Positions 1 to 12,497 of a stretch of DNA of 64,000 nucleotides are shown here, piece after piece (the stretch's first letter is position 1; each line of letters begins with the position of its first letter). Source of the stretch: Cristatella mucedo. Lineage: Eukaryota > Bryozoa > Phylactolaemata > Cristatellidae. The notes below the pieces were generated by a model that worked only from the letters and a program-made list of their open reading frames with translations, was not told the origin of the DNA and did no database searches. Location: positions 7,337,501 through 7,401,500 of the forward strand of contig WPIO01000003.1 of assembly GCA_009760855.2 (NCBI GenBank). Reading direction: 5' to 3'. The position numbers and the translations under genes were made by a program.

Positions 1-146
1 AAGTCTCATCTGTATTCATTTAGAATTCTATCCAGCTAGTAATCATGAGCGGGCCATGCTCAAGTATTTTTCCTACAGGCTTTATTCTTATCGTAAAACA
101 CAAAATTCCATACACGTGCGGCCATATTTCTGACGTCCACGAACAC

Positions 147-777
<631 letters not shown>

Positions 778-779
778 TT

Positions 780-1850
780 GAGGACTTTCGGGACAAAAGA
801 ATGCGATCCGAATAGTGGGGGTGAACCTGACATCGCCGATACGCCAGTCGCCTTCCGCTGCTAGTCGCTGCAACGGCACCTCCGCTCCGCTTCCGCTTCC
901 TGCTCGCCGCCGCTCTTCGTCGCTTTTCTTGACTCTGCTCGCTCTTTCGCGTTCTCCCCCTCGCATCGTGAAAGCCAGCGGCGGCTTGCAATTCTCTACG
1001 CGCGGAGGCGGAAAGAGATGGTCCGCTAGCGTCGTCGGCATGCTCGAGCTATGCGACCCTCAAGCCAGCGGTCGGCGGCCGTGACAGGACGGCTAGAACT
1101 ACTCTCACGGCGAGCCGAGCCGTCTAGGGTGAGGTGTGCCGCCTATGAGAGCGAGCGGAGACTGAAGCCAGACTGTGGCAGAGCCCTATTCGGTCGGACA
1201 AGTTGCGCCAGTGACTGTCCGACCTCGCCCTCGACTTGTCTGTCAGACTCGGGTCAGCCGGGCGGCTCGCGTCTCTGGCCAGAGCGTCTTGTCCGGGCTC
1301 GCTTCACGATCCCGCGTCGCCCATTGCTGGGCTGCTCAGCGCGGCGGGATCGGATCGCTCGGGGCTGAGTTGCAGCGAGTAGTTTGCCGCGCGCCCATCC
1401 TTCGCGATTGTTTCCGTCGCGGGCTCAGACGGATGATACGCTTTTCTCAGTCCTGCGGCTGCAGTAGCTGCGCGTGTGCACATTTGCGGGTTCACGCGCG
1501 CGTGAATATCCTGCTAATTAACGCTGGCTCTCTCTCTAAGCCTTGGCCATGCGGTTCAAACGCGGCACGTTGAGGCACAAGACGGAGCAGGCCTAAAGGA
1601 TGATCCAGAAATACCGTCCCCGGGCCTCGGGAGCTGCGAAACGCGCCCGCCTCCGCCTCCCGCCGCCGCCTTTGAAGAGCGCCGTCTAGAGGTTCGCTCG
1701 CTTCCGGAGTGCAAGCGCACGAACGTTGAGGGTTCGTTTGCTCGCCATACGCATCGGATATGGGGATGCCGTAAGGAAGAAAACCGCACGTGCCGTCCGA
1801 GCTTCAATTCTACTGTGCTTGTAACTAAAATCATGATAGTAATATATAAA
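780..1850. other. CpG-rich region, then a short AT-rich transition; no gene recognised
   Basis: From 780 to about 1560 the sequence is very rich in CG dinucleotides and GC, in sharp contrast to the AT-rich DNA to the right. Short open frames occur on both strands but none has a recognisable domain. It could be a promoter-type CpG island or simply unmethylated GC-rich DNA; the sequence does not decide. Confidence 0.5.
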
Positions 1851-1854
1851 AAAT

Positions 1855-2020
1855 ATAATTGATTTGCATAGTACCCTTAGAGAACTTAATCTCTATTCAG
1901 GCGCTTCACACACGCCACGGGGTTCGAGCCCACGACCTCGGTCATCAAATACATTCACCTTGACCTCGGTCTTTAAAGGCGGCGAGCACCTTAACCACTT
2001 GTCTAAAACATCGCGGCACG
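1855..2020 (-). mobile_element. SINE-1 copy (tRNA-like head, L2-like tail), long-spacer subtype
   Basis: Read on the minus strand it has a tRNA-like B box (reverse of the motif at 1919-1931), then a tail in which an AGAGATTAAGTTCTCT hairpin core is flanked by GCGCC and a GGGTAC-type arm (1866-1903). The region between A and B boxes carries the phrase 'gacctcggt' twice, about 30 bp apart, as does the copy at 35598-35760; the copies at 14053 and 30480 lack this extra segment. Its 3' end, on the left, runs into AT-rich DNA. Confidence 0.75.
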
Positions 2021-2395
2021 ATAAAGATAATAATGTTCGAAAAGCGCCGTGAGAGGGAGAGAGAACTGAGTTTTAATCTCGGGATTTTACATATGCCGTA
2101 AGGATATCAATAAAGGAAAGAATCAATCAATGTAATGAAGCATATCAATTGGTTAGCGATAACATACACCGAAAGTTTCGGTACGCATCAGTGCACAAAG
2201 AACAATTCAGACGGACTCGACAAATGCTTCGAGAAACATGGGAGTTATTAGCTTCTGTCTAATGTTGTCACGTCAGAAGGGTTGTGAAATCAGTCAGCAA
2301 TGTATTCCGGGCTTTGGGAAATAGACGAGCTGAAGGCATTTTCCGGAGGATTCGAGGTTGATTAGAAGGCGCAACTGAATGAGGATCCGAGTTCG

Positions 2396-2423
2396 AGGAG
2401 GAGGAGGAGGAGGAGGAGGAGGC
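2396..2423. repeat. (GGA)n microsatellite
   Basis: About nine uninterrupted GGA/GAG triplets. The short open frame through it encodes poly-glycine and is not supported as a gene. Confidence 0.9.
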
Positions 2424-2454
2424 GAGAAGCCTGCTGAGCAAGTGCTTCCCAACG

Positions 2455-3020
2455 ACAGACCCGAGCCAGAGGGAATGAAGGGACCTAAAAGTAAGTGGCA
2501 GAAGTTTGAATTCGATTTGCAGCTTGATCGTGAGAGAGAACAGGTCGATCTTAAGTGTTTTTTTATGTGGCAGTTGCGACGTTTACGGCAGACAAGTCTA
2601 GCAGCAGAGCTTTATACCAACTGTAAGTGGTGCGTTATGGTAAAAGCAGGAAGACTCGCGATTGATGAGTGACAGAAGACTAAACAGGATGTCGCAAATG
2701 CATGGATCAGCTCGGCCTTCGTTTCCTGGTCTAAGTAAGCGCATTTTCTGCGCTTGCGCAATTACTTACGTTACTTACTTTGCGGAGCTAAAAGTGAGAG
2801 CAGATGTGAGTGCGGAACTGTTGCGGCTTTCTAGCGAAAGGCCACTTTGAGGTGGGACGCCAGGATTGCGTACAGCGGTAACAGGAGATACGCTGGCCGC
2901 GTCGATTGTGAAAGTTAGGCTGTCCAATGTCGGAGTAAAAGTTGCTCATGTGCCAATAACTAGTAAGTTGGTTTCCATTGTAATCAGCTAGACGAAAACA
3001 TTGTCTGCCATCCAAGTAAA
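2455..3020 (-). mobile_element. Old, eroded 3' half of an L2-group LINE
   Basis: Matches the younger L2 copies in collinear order on the minus strand. Landmarks are 'gaagggacctaaaag' at 2476, 'tgtggcagttgcgacg' at 2564, 'gacaagtctagcagcagag' near 2591, a 'cgcaaatgcatgga' block near 2693, 'caacaggagatacgctgg'-like sequence near 2880, and 'ataactagtaagttggtt' near 2956. It covers the C-terminal part of ORF2 (end of the reverse transcriptase and the C-terminal region) with many substitutions and indels, and the 3' hairpin and (ATT)n tail are missing. It is among the oldest L2 copies here. Confidence 0.75.
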
Positions 3021-3404
3021 ACAGGCAGCAACTCATGCTGCATCGGCCGCAAGACGGCTGCTCCTATTACGACGCTCCTCCGCCACCACCGGCGAGGCAT
3101 TCGTTGACCTTTCCCCTGACCTTACTTTCCTTGTGCCGGTGAGCCGAAGCTCTCTTACCAGCGTTGTAGTCCGTAGACGCTCAGCGGCGCTCAGCTGAGC
3201 CGCTCATATGTAGGGAGACAGCGACTACTAGTCTTCCACTCATGCGCTCCGTTGCGTCCTGTGCAGCCTCTCTCCCTTTAAATCTCGGAGTACGTTTGTC
3301 GTGCTGATGACCCATTTCGTGACTCAAGATGCTAACCTCGCGGCCCTGTTGCTAAGGGGCACTGACCAACGCCAAACGCGCCTAGTAGCTGGCCTTGAAA
3401 GAAT
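3021..3404. other. Moderately GC-rich sequence, nothing recognised
   Basis: CpG-containing sequence between two L2 remnants. No coding signal, RNA gene or repeat was recognised. Confidence 0.4.
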
Positions 3405-3475
3405 TGGCGTGCCTAGAAAAAGATCGAGTTCTCTGAGAGCACCATCATAAATGTATTATTAATACTATTATATTA
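3405..3475 (+). mobile_element. L2 3'-tail fragment
   Basis: Contains the L2 3' hairpin in degraded form: 'gtgcctagaaaaagatcgag', then 'ttctctgagagcacc' and an imperfect (ATT)n tail at 3451-3475. Only the last 70 bp of the LINE is present. Confidence 0.8.
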
Positions 3476-4190
3476 GTATTAGTCAAGGTTAAGGTCAAAG
3501 TCGGCAGTGAGCCAAACTTTTCATTACTAGCGCGATGTGAGTTGACGGCAGGCTACTGCTTCATTAGTCTTCGATTTAGAAAGGAGCGCGGCAATGAGAT
3601 CCTACGACTTGTCTGCGAAAGCTGTCACGAATTGCAACCAATCGGACGCTTGTCAGCTTCTTGTTGGAGGCGCGCTCGTCACAGCAATTGAAATCAAACG
3701 CCAATCAAGACTCTCGGAAAGCGATGGGTACGAGCCGACACGCGTCCGACCGTGCACGAAGCGGGACAAATCGCTTTAATAAGCTCGATTTGAAAGCTGA
3801 GTGCGAGAAGCTGACGAAGCTGAGTGAAAAGCCTCGAGCTAATAAGCTCGAGTCGAAAGCTGAGTGCGAGAGCGCTCGCCAATATCCTACGTATCGGAGT
3901 GAAATTTTAAATGGGAGTTCAGCTCTGCTTGTTTGACCATGTCCTTTAGTACTTTTTATTTCGATTAGATGCAATTATCTCTATATGTCCACGATTACGG
4001 AAAATAAAGCTCCAGGACGTTTGGTGACGTATACAGCCAAATGTATCAAACCAAAATCAAAAATATGAAAGACTAGGGTAACAAAAGCAGAACTGAACTC
4101 GCATTTCAAATTTAATTCCGATACGTGAAATATCAGCTGAGTTATTTAATTTTCAAAATATAATTTACAAGGCACCAACCAACCCTGGAA
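3476..4190. other. No gene; short tandem duplication at about 3775-3890
   Basis: At about 3775-3890 a roughly 63-bp segment is present twice; both units contain 'aataagctcga' and 'gaaagctgagtgcgaga'. The rest is unremarkable AT-rich sequence. Short open frames over the duplication have no recognisable domain. Confidence 0.5.
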
Positions 4191-4194
4191 ATGA

Positions 4195-4535
4195 AGCTGT
4201 ATAAAATTCACAAGTATGCACCTTAACAAGCTACAAGCATCTATAGCGATCTACCAAGATTCGACAAGTTGGGATACAAGTCGCATATGATGCAGAGATC
4301 GGTAAATCTATTATTTGTAGATTTGTTGCTTCCGGTTTACATCTGGGTTAGGCGTGGTTGGCATAACCGAGTTTTCGTCAATTTGGAAGTCGTCAGAACT
4401 TCCTATCCCAGTTCTAACATATTTGTCTTTCTAAAGGTTCCATAAACACACATTTCATTTGATTTTCGGACAGATTTTATAGGTGTTTTCTTGACATTCC
4501 CGTTTAACAAATTCGTCACAACTTCGTATTATCGG
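4195..4535 (+). repeat. Dispersed repeat D1, copy 1
   Basis: Aligns collinearly with 24535-24880. Shared blocks include 'aacaagctacaagcat' against 'aacaagttgcaaacat', 'gatctaccaa', 'gttgggatacaagtcg', 'gtcgtcagaacttcctat' against 'gtcgtcaaaccttgtgat', 'ctaacat' and the closing 'cgtcacaac'. Divergence is high. No open frame is shared, so it is a non-coding or heavily decayed repeat of unknown class. Confidence 0.65.
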
Positions 4536-4879
4536 TAACAGTTCACCTAGATGATGGTACCTGGCCGAAGAACTCAAATTTCGAAGCAATCATATCGGTG
4601 CAGCTGCCACGGGGCGGGGTGATTGCAGCAGCCACGGGGAACTATTGCAGTTGCCACGGCGGCCAAAAAAAAAGAGCTTCGCTTTACTCGAGAGCTGCCT
4701 CGCACGTAGGGGCAGCTCGGGTGCGCCGCACAGCGCAGTAGTAGCCGCCGGAGAGGGGCATGACCGCCCATCCATGAGAACCAAAAGAGATCACAAAAAT
4801 GACACGTCAAATCGGCGATAATGGAGATTCCAGCCTGCGGTGGTAGTGACCGCCCAGCGAAAGGCAGCTGCCCAGTGAG
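4536..4879. other. No gene recognised
   Basis: Unique-looking sequence between D1 and the (GA)n tract. It holds a weak internal repetition around 'gcagctgccacgggg' / 'gcagcagccacgggg' / 'gcagttgccacgg' at 4600-4660. Confidence 0.4.
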
Positions 4880-5164
<285 letters not shown>

Positions 5165-5394
5165 GGATCCGTTTCGCATGCCTGCTACCACCCGTTCCAC
5201 TGCGCATCTACTGCCACCACAACCCGTCGCTCACAAAAATTAACGGGCACTTTCACTTTCTATTTATTGCACGTGCTCTTTTCGAAATTCTGCTGGTGCC
5301 ACCTGTTGCTAAATGAGTTCAGACTACCTCAAAATGGTGAAACGACTCGTCAGAAGAGAGACTGGGGAATTGAGTCGCCAGCGGAGTCTCCGCC

Positions 5395-7835
5395 CGGTAT
5401 GTTATGTTATGTATCTCCATCTGTAACTCCACAAAGCCATAAAGACTATGTGGGTGTTACGCAGGAGAGTTTTGTATAGCCCACTCACAGCCTAGGCGGC
5501 TTTCAGTACGCATTCGGTAGCCAACCGACTTCGTCTCACGCAACAAAGAGAAAGTGGGAAGCATAGCAGAGTCATGAGAGCTGTTGAGGTAGTGCGTAGC
5601 ACGGAAGTAGCAGCTCAGGACCGCTGAGAAGGATGAGCCATAGTCGGCAGCTGGAGAGTAGTTGTCGTTGCGTAAGAATTGTGGAAGCGAGATCCACAGT
5701 CTAGGATCTGCAGAGCTAAAGCTTCTGTCGCCAACGGTCTTTAAGCCAAGGAACAGAACAGCTAACTTATAGTCCATACAAGACCTGGGGGCGCGAACAG
5801 GCTGAAACTGATCCAGCAGTTCAGCCAGGTACGAAGGAGCCAAGCGCTAGCGGGCCTTGTGGGTCAGCGTAAGAACTTTGCTGTATCCGTTGATCAACCG
5901 GCATCCATCCTAGCTCTCTTAGCAAAGGAGACACGTGCTCAAACCTCTGGGACATGAAGACCAGCCTTGCAGCCATATTCGTAGCCACCTGCAGTGGCCT
6001 AGTTGTTTTCTTTGGTAGCCCAGCCGAAAGGGAATTACAATAATCGAGCCGAGACAGAACTAAGGAGCGAGTTAAATTTTTGCAAGCCACTGCGGAAGAC
6101 AGCTCCTAATCTTAGACATGGATCGGACGTGATGGCAAGCTATAAAAGCACACTTCTGAATGAATCTTATAAAATCTAGGCAGTCGTCGAAAACGACACC
6201 TAAATTTCGAGCACGTGGTGATGGTCGCACAGCAGCCTCACCTATTAGGAGGGCAAAGCCTTTTAATACAACCACATGCTTAGGGTGTCGTATGAGCATC
6301 AGTTCGGTTTAATCGTCATTTAGTTTCAAGAAGTTTTCCGACATTCAGGATCGAATGTCGGCTAGGCAAGCATTCAGTTTATCAGTTGCTGCAGCTGTTT
6401 CGGACCTTTGGATGACTAATACAGCGGAGTATCGTCAGCACAAAAGTGACGTCCTATTCCATGGGTTTTAGTTACTTTTTCCAGAGGTTGAGTATAAATA
6501 GAGAACAGCAAGAGACCGAAGACGGACCCTTGAGGAACCCCACTGGTGACCCGTCTCGTGTGCGAAACCTGAGCCCCACACAACACGGATTGAACACGAC
6601 CAAACAAGTACGATTTAAACCACGCCAGTGCCTCGTCTTACAGACCGATCGTTGTTCTCAATGGTTCAAGTTACACATCATGATCAATATTGTCAAAGGC
6701 AGCTAACAGATCTAGCAGAGCTAGGGCAGGGACATTCCCGTCATCATTGCCATGTAGAATTTCATTGTTAATAAGGAGGAGTGCAGTTTCAGCGGATTGC
6801 TGCCTCTTGAATTCTGATTGAAATGTTCCTGACATTTCATGTTTTTCAACATGATCAACCAGCTGCTTAGCAAAAATATTTTCAAGATTCTTTGACAAGA
6901 AAGAAAGAAGAAAAACTGGGTGATAGTTTGCAAGGACCTCCGTATTTAATCCAGGCTTTTTTAAGTATAGATCTAACGTTTTCCAATTTTAAGGACTTGG
7001 GTACGACCCCTTTTCCCAAAGAATCATTATAAATCTTGGTTATGGCAGGGCTAAGGTGGTCTGCCAGTGAAGACCACAGAGACATAGATATAATGTCTGC
7101 AGGAGACGAGCTCTTTTTGCCAGACCTTATTAAGGTAGCTACATCGCATGCAGAAACCTCGGAAAACCTTGTAAGGAAGTTCGCAGGTTGTAATTCCGCA
7201 ATTGCCTTAGTCGGAGTGAGCTATATGGAGGCACGAATGTGCACAATTTGTTCAGTAAAAAAGGCTGAACACTTTTCGGCTGATCCGTTAATATCTGGGT
7301 GGTCATATCTCTCAGCATTGACCAGTAAATTGTTTACTGTTTTATAAATCTGTTAAGTGTCCGAATGGCAGGAATTCAGCTTTCGAGTGAAAAAAGAAAC
7401 CCTGGCTTTTTTAAGCTCCCTGGTGTAAACTCAAAGGAAATCTTTGAAATTTACTATATCTGCGCAAGACCCCAATTTCTTAAAACGAGGTTTAAGCCTG
7501 CGTTTAACACGGCGCATCTTTTTAAGTTGTTTTGTAAATTGAAAGGAATCTCTACGACTCTGTACACAGATAGAATGAACGGGAGCATGCTTGCTTGTGA
7601 AAAGCATTCCTGAGTGTCATGTTAAATGCATTGCTGAGGCTATCGAGGCCATCGGTCGAGTCTGGGTGCAGATCAAGATGACCTGCACCACAAACAGATT
7701 TCAAAAATGTGTCTATTTAAATGCTTTGTAAGTTACGTTGCCTTAGCAATCACGAGATCTAGAATATGGCCACCGATGTGGATGGTATGATTAAACGCCA
7801 TGTCAGGTAACCGATGAATTCGGAGACTTCACGCA
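5395..7835 (-). mobile_element. LINE-B copy 1 (CR1/L2-group non-LTR retrotransposon), 5'-truncated
   Basis: A minus-strand LINE distinct from the L2 family here. The 3' end is at 5395-5440 with a pentanucleotide-type tail (top strand 'gttatgttatgtatctcc') rather than (ATT)n. Collinear copies or fragments lie at 11064, 50315 and 52145. Going upstream on the minus strand one sees the C-terminal region (5457-6090), thumb (6072-6299), the active-site motif FCADDTPLY (about 6419-6450), SGVPQGSVFG (about 6550), the LLDLLAAFDNIDHD motif (about 6671-6715) and, at 7740-7800, the end of the endonuclease (THIGGHILDLVIA in frame). The 5' half is missing. Confidence 0.88.
5457..7085 (-). pseudogene. LINE-B ORF2 reverse transcriptase remnant
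   Basis: Broken coding region of LINE-B copy 1. In intact elements this protein nicks DNA with an endonuclease and primes reverse transcription at the nick. Fragments in order from the N-terminal side are: SLADHLSPAITKIYNDSL (ending 6882); the palm start with QSEFKRQQSAETALLL and LLDLLAAFDNIDHD (6671-6898); TRRVTSGVPQGSVFGLLLF and FCADDTPLY (6416-6607), where consensus FADD has an extra Cys; ARNLGVVFDDCLDF (6072-6299); and the C-terminal LTRSLVLSRLDYCNSL piece (5821-6090), ending in the 5457-5843 segment. At least five frame changes or stops separate them, so it cannot encode an active enzyme. Confidence 0.85.
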
Positions 7836-8400
7836 GCGAGGCGCTTTATTCTAGGAGTCTTGGGCGAGTTCTGCTTTGCATTTCGTAGTTCATTTTTAAT
7901 CTTTAGAAGTCTTTAATCTTTAAAAGATCTTGACCGTCGGCTTTTCGTCTCGGGCTTCAGTTTTAATCCGCGTCTTCAGACCACGACTCACTGTGCTTTC
8001 TACAAAGGTCGTGTCGTTGGAGCCAGGTAGAGGCCAGCCAACCAGCTGGCGCCGGGTGCCTGTCCGAAAGAACGTGTCGGATAGCTAGTCAGATACCATA
8101 TGGTCAGATGATCCGATCATCGAATAGTATTATAGTAGTCGTTCATTCCCATAGTGCCCTTGGCGAGTTTATTCTCTTTCTAGGAACTTTGCAAATGCTA
8201 AAGAAGCTTTTAGTAGTTAAAGGCATAAAGTGTCAACATGCACAGTATAGTTAGTGGTGACGTGCACATTGTCAGAACGCACAGGCAAATAAGTCTACGG
8301 TGAGATCCGGGCTTTGAAAACATATGAACCAAAAGCATGGCCTCCAAAGGGTTTCAGTTTTTTAAACATAACTATACTATTTTAGTCCGCAGAGCGAACG
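7836..8400. other. No gene recognised
   Basis: Contains a short direct repetition 'tttttaatctttagaagtc' / 'tttaatctttaaaagatc' near 7890-7930. No coding or RNA signal. Confidence 0.4.
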
Positions 8401-9516
8401 ATATGGTGCCTCGCATGGTTTGGAAAGACGCACGGCGAAAGACAAGACAGCGACCGCCGCTGGTCGCCGCGGGGGCATTCCCAAAAGTTAGGCTACAAAT
8501 TGATGAAACTTAAGAGAGCACGTCTTACATCGAGCGATGGCGAGACCGCATCCCGTAGCGACTGCCACCAAGCAACTGCTACTTCCCGCTTGTTTCGACG
8601 AGGTCACAAAAGGGTCGCACCGGCGAACCTCAGGAGTCCGCTTGACGGGCGGGGCGGCGCCGACCGAAGCGACACCGGCTGTTGGGAGCGAGCGAGCGAG
8701 CGAGAGCGGCGGAGCGACGTCGTCGGACCGGAGCACTCCAGAAAGCGAGCGGCGGTGAGCGAGCCGGCACAGCTTTCGCTCAACCGCTGCGATGCGCCAC
8801 GTCCGGCTAAATTCGGACGACGCACGCCACGCGACTGCACGGGCGAGCGTTGCTGACGCCACTGACGCAAGCGGCTTGCAGGGTCGCGGTTCTCGACGCA
8901 CGACGTAGCTGGGCATGCGAGCGCGCGTTCGCGCCAACCAAGCCGCCGACGGCGAGAGAAGAGAGAGGGAGACGGAGAGCGCGCCAGACGCGACCCTGTG
9001 CGCGCTGCTGAATTCGCGAGCTGGCTGCGTCTCGGGCGGGCCGGGATCGCGAAGAGCCGGATGTCGCTTGTTGAGAGCGCGAAGTTCAATTTCCCGAAAC
9101 GCCGGAAACGGCGTGAAGAGGCAGCAGCGAATCGTACTGGCGCGCTGACGGCCTACGCACGGCGACGCACCTGACCGGTCCAGCCATTGACCAGCGGCAG
9201 ACCTTTGCCGAGTCCAGGCACGCGACAGGCGCTAATAAGCGAGGCGGTTCACGCTTAACGGGAGCTCTCGCGCGTGCGTGCGTGCGTGCGCGCGTGCGTG
9301 CGCGCGTGCTCCGAGGACGGTGGCTTGCTAAATGGCGAGGTGCTCCTAAAGGGGAGACTGGCGTATGCCGGGGCGCCTCTAGCGGCACCGCTCCCACCCG
9401 ACCCGCGGCCGCGAGTAGAAGCGAAAAGGCGAGCGAACGGCTCGGCCGTGACGGCAGACGCGCGAGGACGCGCCTTCCCGCTGCACTCGAATGACGCAGC
9501 ATTACATCTTGAATAT
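8400..9516. other. CpG-rich block
   Basis: Dense CG dinucleotides on both strands with short (GAGC)n at about 8685-8710 and (GTGC)n at 9270-9310. Long open frames on both strands (for example 8488-8937 and 8604-9089 minus) are Arg/Ala/Ser-rich, overlap each other in antisense and contain no recognised domain, as expected of GC-rich DNA with few stop codons. A promoter-type CpG island is possible but no exon can be named. Confidence 0.5.
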
Positions 9517-9542
9517 GTGTGTGTGAGTGCGCGTTCGCGTTC

Positions 9543-9587
<45 letters not shown>

Positions 9588-9594
9588 TGAGCGA

Positions 9595-9627
<33 letters not shown>

Positions 9628-9640
9628 AGTGAGCGAGCGA

Positions 9641-9671
<31 letters not shown>

Positions 9672-9686
9672 CGAGTGTGTGTGTGC

Positions 9687-9752
<66 letters not shown>

Positions 9753-9835
9753 TCATGCAGGTGCTCATGTATGGGTGTGTATATAGGTGTGCATGCGTGC
9801 GTGCGAGCGAGCGAGCGTGCGTGCGTGTGTGAGCT
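9517..9835. repeat. Complex (GT)n microsatellite with GAGT/GCGA interruptions
   Basis: (GT)n blocks broken by 'gagtgagcgagt' segments, with the longest pure run at about 9689-9749. A further GTGC-rich stretch follows at 9790-9830. Alternating purine-pyrimidine DNA of this type favours Z-DNA. The Cys/Val and His/Thr open frames are artefacts. Confidence 0.96.
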
Positions 9836-9879
9836 GTCGCACGCGCCAGAAGACTGAGTCGAAAACACGGCAGCGTATT

Positions 9880-10550
9880 TTAAATCGCAAGAAGCCCATC
9901 GGGAGCTATTGGCAACGACGACGACCGACCCGAGGCCCGAGGCAGAATTTAATCGTTGGGTCCGCTATACTGAGCAAATGTTGCTACTCCGGCGAAAGTC
10001 CTAAGCTGTCACTGTACAGCGAGCAGCCCAACAAACCGCTCGCCCCCGCCTTCACTAAGTCTACCGACGGCCAAGGGATCGATGGCTGCGGCAGCGACAC
10101 CCTTTCAGCAACTCGAGCCGTCCGTGCCGGCTGCGCAGCGACGCAGGACGCACACGCTGCGCAGCCGCCTCCCCCGGGGCGTCCTGAGTGCTCGGCGGCA
10201 ATTAGGGCCTTTGTCCACTCGACTGCTGCGCGACCGCTCGACGTCGGCCGTGCAGCACGCTCGGCGGGCTCCGCGCGCGCGCGCGCGCGCGCGCAGGGCC
10301 GACTTCGAGGTCGGTCGGTCCGGTTCAAGCGAGCTGGCGAGGCCGCTCGCGGCCGTGCTCTTGCAGCTCTTACTCGCTCGCGCGTCAATACGTCCGGCGT
10401 CGCTAGCTTCCTAGTCGCCGCTTAAATTGTTTACTCAAGCCGGTCGATGTGGCCGCTCGAGAAGCTACCGTCTCCCAGCGGCGCCGTCAGGTGCTCCGTC
10501 GGCGCTTCGCATTGGCGTTTCGACGACGAAGACAATCCCCCCCCCCCTCC
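9880..10550. other. CpG-rich block with a (CG)n run
   Basis: Very high CpG density, including a run of alternating C and G at about 10270-10296 capable of Z-DNA. Open frames on both strands are low-complexity Ala/Arg/Pro and none is recognised. Confidence 0.5.
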
Positions 10551-10558
10551 CTCTCTCC

Positions 10559-10643
<85 letters not shown>

Positions 10644-10716
10644 TCCCTCTCTCCCTCCCCCTCTCTCTCTCTCTCTCTCTCTCTCCCTCCCTCTCTCTCT
10701 CTCTCTCTACCTCCAT
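10550..10716. repeat. (TC)n microsatellite with CCT interruptions
   Basis: Starts with a C run (10538-10548), then about 75 bp of pure TC, then TC mixed with CCTC. Polypyrimidine on the top strand. The Ser/Leu-rich frames are artefacts. Confidence 0.96.
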
Positions 10717-11060
10717 CCTCGTTCTGACTCGCTCTCTATCTCTCTCTACCTCTTTCTTCGCTCGATCCCTCGCTACGTTCGCGTTCGCGCCTCATCACAG
10801 TTCCCGCAGCCAGCGTGCCCCGACTTTGTACCTCTCCCCCACCCGCCATCGCTGTCATCTTTGCGAGCTGACTCGGCAATTCTCGCCGGCGCTACGTTCG
10901 GCGTCGCGAACCTGCTCTAACGGTGCCGGCTACTCGCCTTAGGCACGGCACGCTCGGTCGCCGCATCGCTGCGGACCGCTCCACGCTCAAGCCCAACCAC
11001 TGTGCTGGCCGCCTGCATTCGTCTTTCGACTCGACGTCTTTTACGGGCGATCGCAGCAGG
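10717..11060. other. CpG-rich sequence, no gene recognised
   Basis: Continuation of the CpG-rich block after the (TC)n tract, ending where LINE-B copy 2 starts. Confidence 0.4.
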
Positions 11061-11315
11061 TAATGTAATGTAATGTACCTCCATTTGTAGCTCTACCAAG
11101 CCACAAAGACTATTTGGTTGCTACGCAGGAGAGTTTTGTATACGCACTCACAGCATAAGCGACTTTCGGTACGCATTCGTTTGCCAACAGTTTTCATCTC
11201 ATGCAACAGAGAGAAAGTGGGAAGCATGGCAGAGTCAGGAGAGCAGTTGGGGTAACATAAAGATAGGTGTAGCAGCTCAGGACGGCTGGAAAGGATGTGC
11301 CATAGTCAGAAGCAT
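11060..11315 (-). mobile_element. LINE-B copy 2, short 3' fragment
   Basis: Begins on the left with three tandem 'taatg' units (minus-strand tail ACATT repeats), then matches LINE-B copy 1 through 'gctacgcaggagagttttgt', 'gagagaaagtgggaagcat' and 'gccatagtc'. Homology stops near 11315, so only the last 250 bp of the LINE were copied. The pentanucleotide tail here is the clearest in the family. Confidence 0.85.
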
Positions 11316-12464
11316 GAGAGTGCACGTGCGGAAGTTGGCGGAGGAGCGGGTGCTGGTACCACCACGTACTACGTCGGATCGCAGCGTCTACCCACAACAG
11401 AAATATGAAGACAAAAATTGTACTTCATACTCAGCCATCCGGGTCACAGACGTGAAAGTGGCTGCAGTATTACCATGTCGTAGAGAACATCCGGCACTGA
11501 CTGCATTCCAGACTGCATCCCAGACTTCCTTTTTCCTTTCTCTCGCGTCGCGAACCCGTTAACAGCGGGACGGGCTAGGCAACTGGAAAAAATTTGGCGG
11601 CGGCGCAGATTGCCAATCTTTGGCTCATTGAGGCGGCCGCCTGCCATCAATAGCAACAATGCAAGGCAGAAGGCCATTGACCTCGTGAACAGCAGGAGGC
11701 GCACGTCACTACAGGAAATATCGAGAAGCTGGGGGTTGAGTTAATCACTGACAATCAAACTAGGCTCGTAAGGATCAGTCGATTCATTTCGATTGCTAAT
11801 CAGAGCCATCAGAGGCCCCTGCCATACACGACGAGCGTCGATCCGCTCGACCGCGGAGGCCATTTTTCGAGCTCCGTGAGTGCTCATGCGAAAGCTGGAC
11901 ACTGAACGTGCGGCCATTGATCTCGGGACTCGCAACCGAAGAACGCCGCCGAAGATGGCCAGACGAGAAACATTCAGCTAGACGTCTGCCACTCTCGTGC
12001 TCCCCTCGTTCGCCAGCATCTCGGTGGCAGGCGAGGCTATTAAGGCGATCGTCTATTGCATTAAGGAAGAGACACTCGATTTGAGCAAGGAGGAGTAGCT
12101 GACTGCTGCGAACCACTTCGTTCAAGAGCGGTGTTGTGCTTGTCGATACTTAGTGCATCCGGCCATCTACGACATGCTGGCGAATCGCCGTCGTCTGCTT
12201 GCCGAGTGTTTCTAGTAGGACTTTGAAGGTGCGGCATGACTGAGCGGCGATGCCAACGATCTCAAAGCCACGATTAGGTGGCTGAACGAGTTGGCATACT
12301 ACGAACGTTGCTTGGAGCGCAAGCTCCAGATACGCCCTGGTTTCGGTGTGCACGGACGGCGTCTGCCGACGTTGCCCTCGTCTTCTAATTGGTCAACGAC
12401 AACAATGTCACGTGGCGATCGTTCTCGCAAGCGCATGGGCGAAACGATCAGCGACCAAAACGAG

Positions 12465-12465
<1 letters not shown>
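11316..12465. other. No gene recognised
   Basis: Mixed-composition sequence. Open frames such as 11796-12125 on the minus strand have no recognisable domain. 'ggccattgatctcggga' at about 11911 loosely repeats 'ggccattgacctcgtga' at about 11672. Confidence 0.4.

Positions 12466-12497
<32 letters not shown>

Noticed and set aside
8488-9868. Overlapping open frames of 118-260 codons on both strands
   Set aside because: CpG-rich, stop-poor DNA and a (GT)n tract explain them; no domain and no preferred strand.
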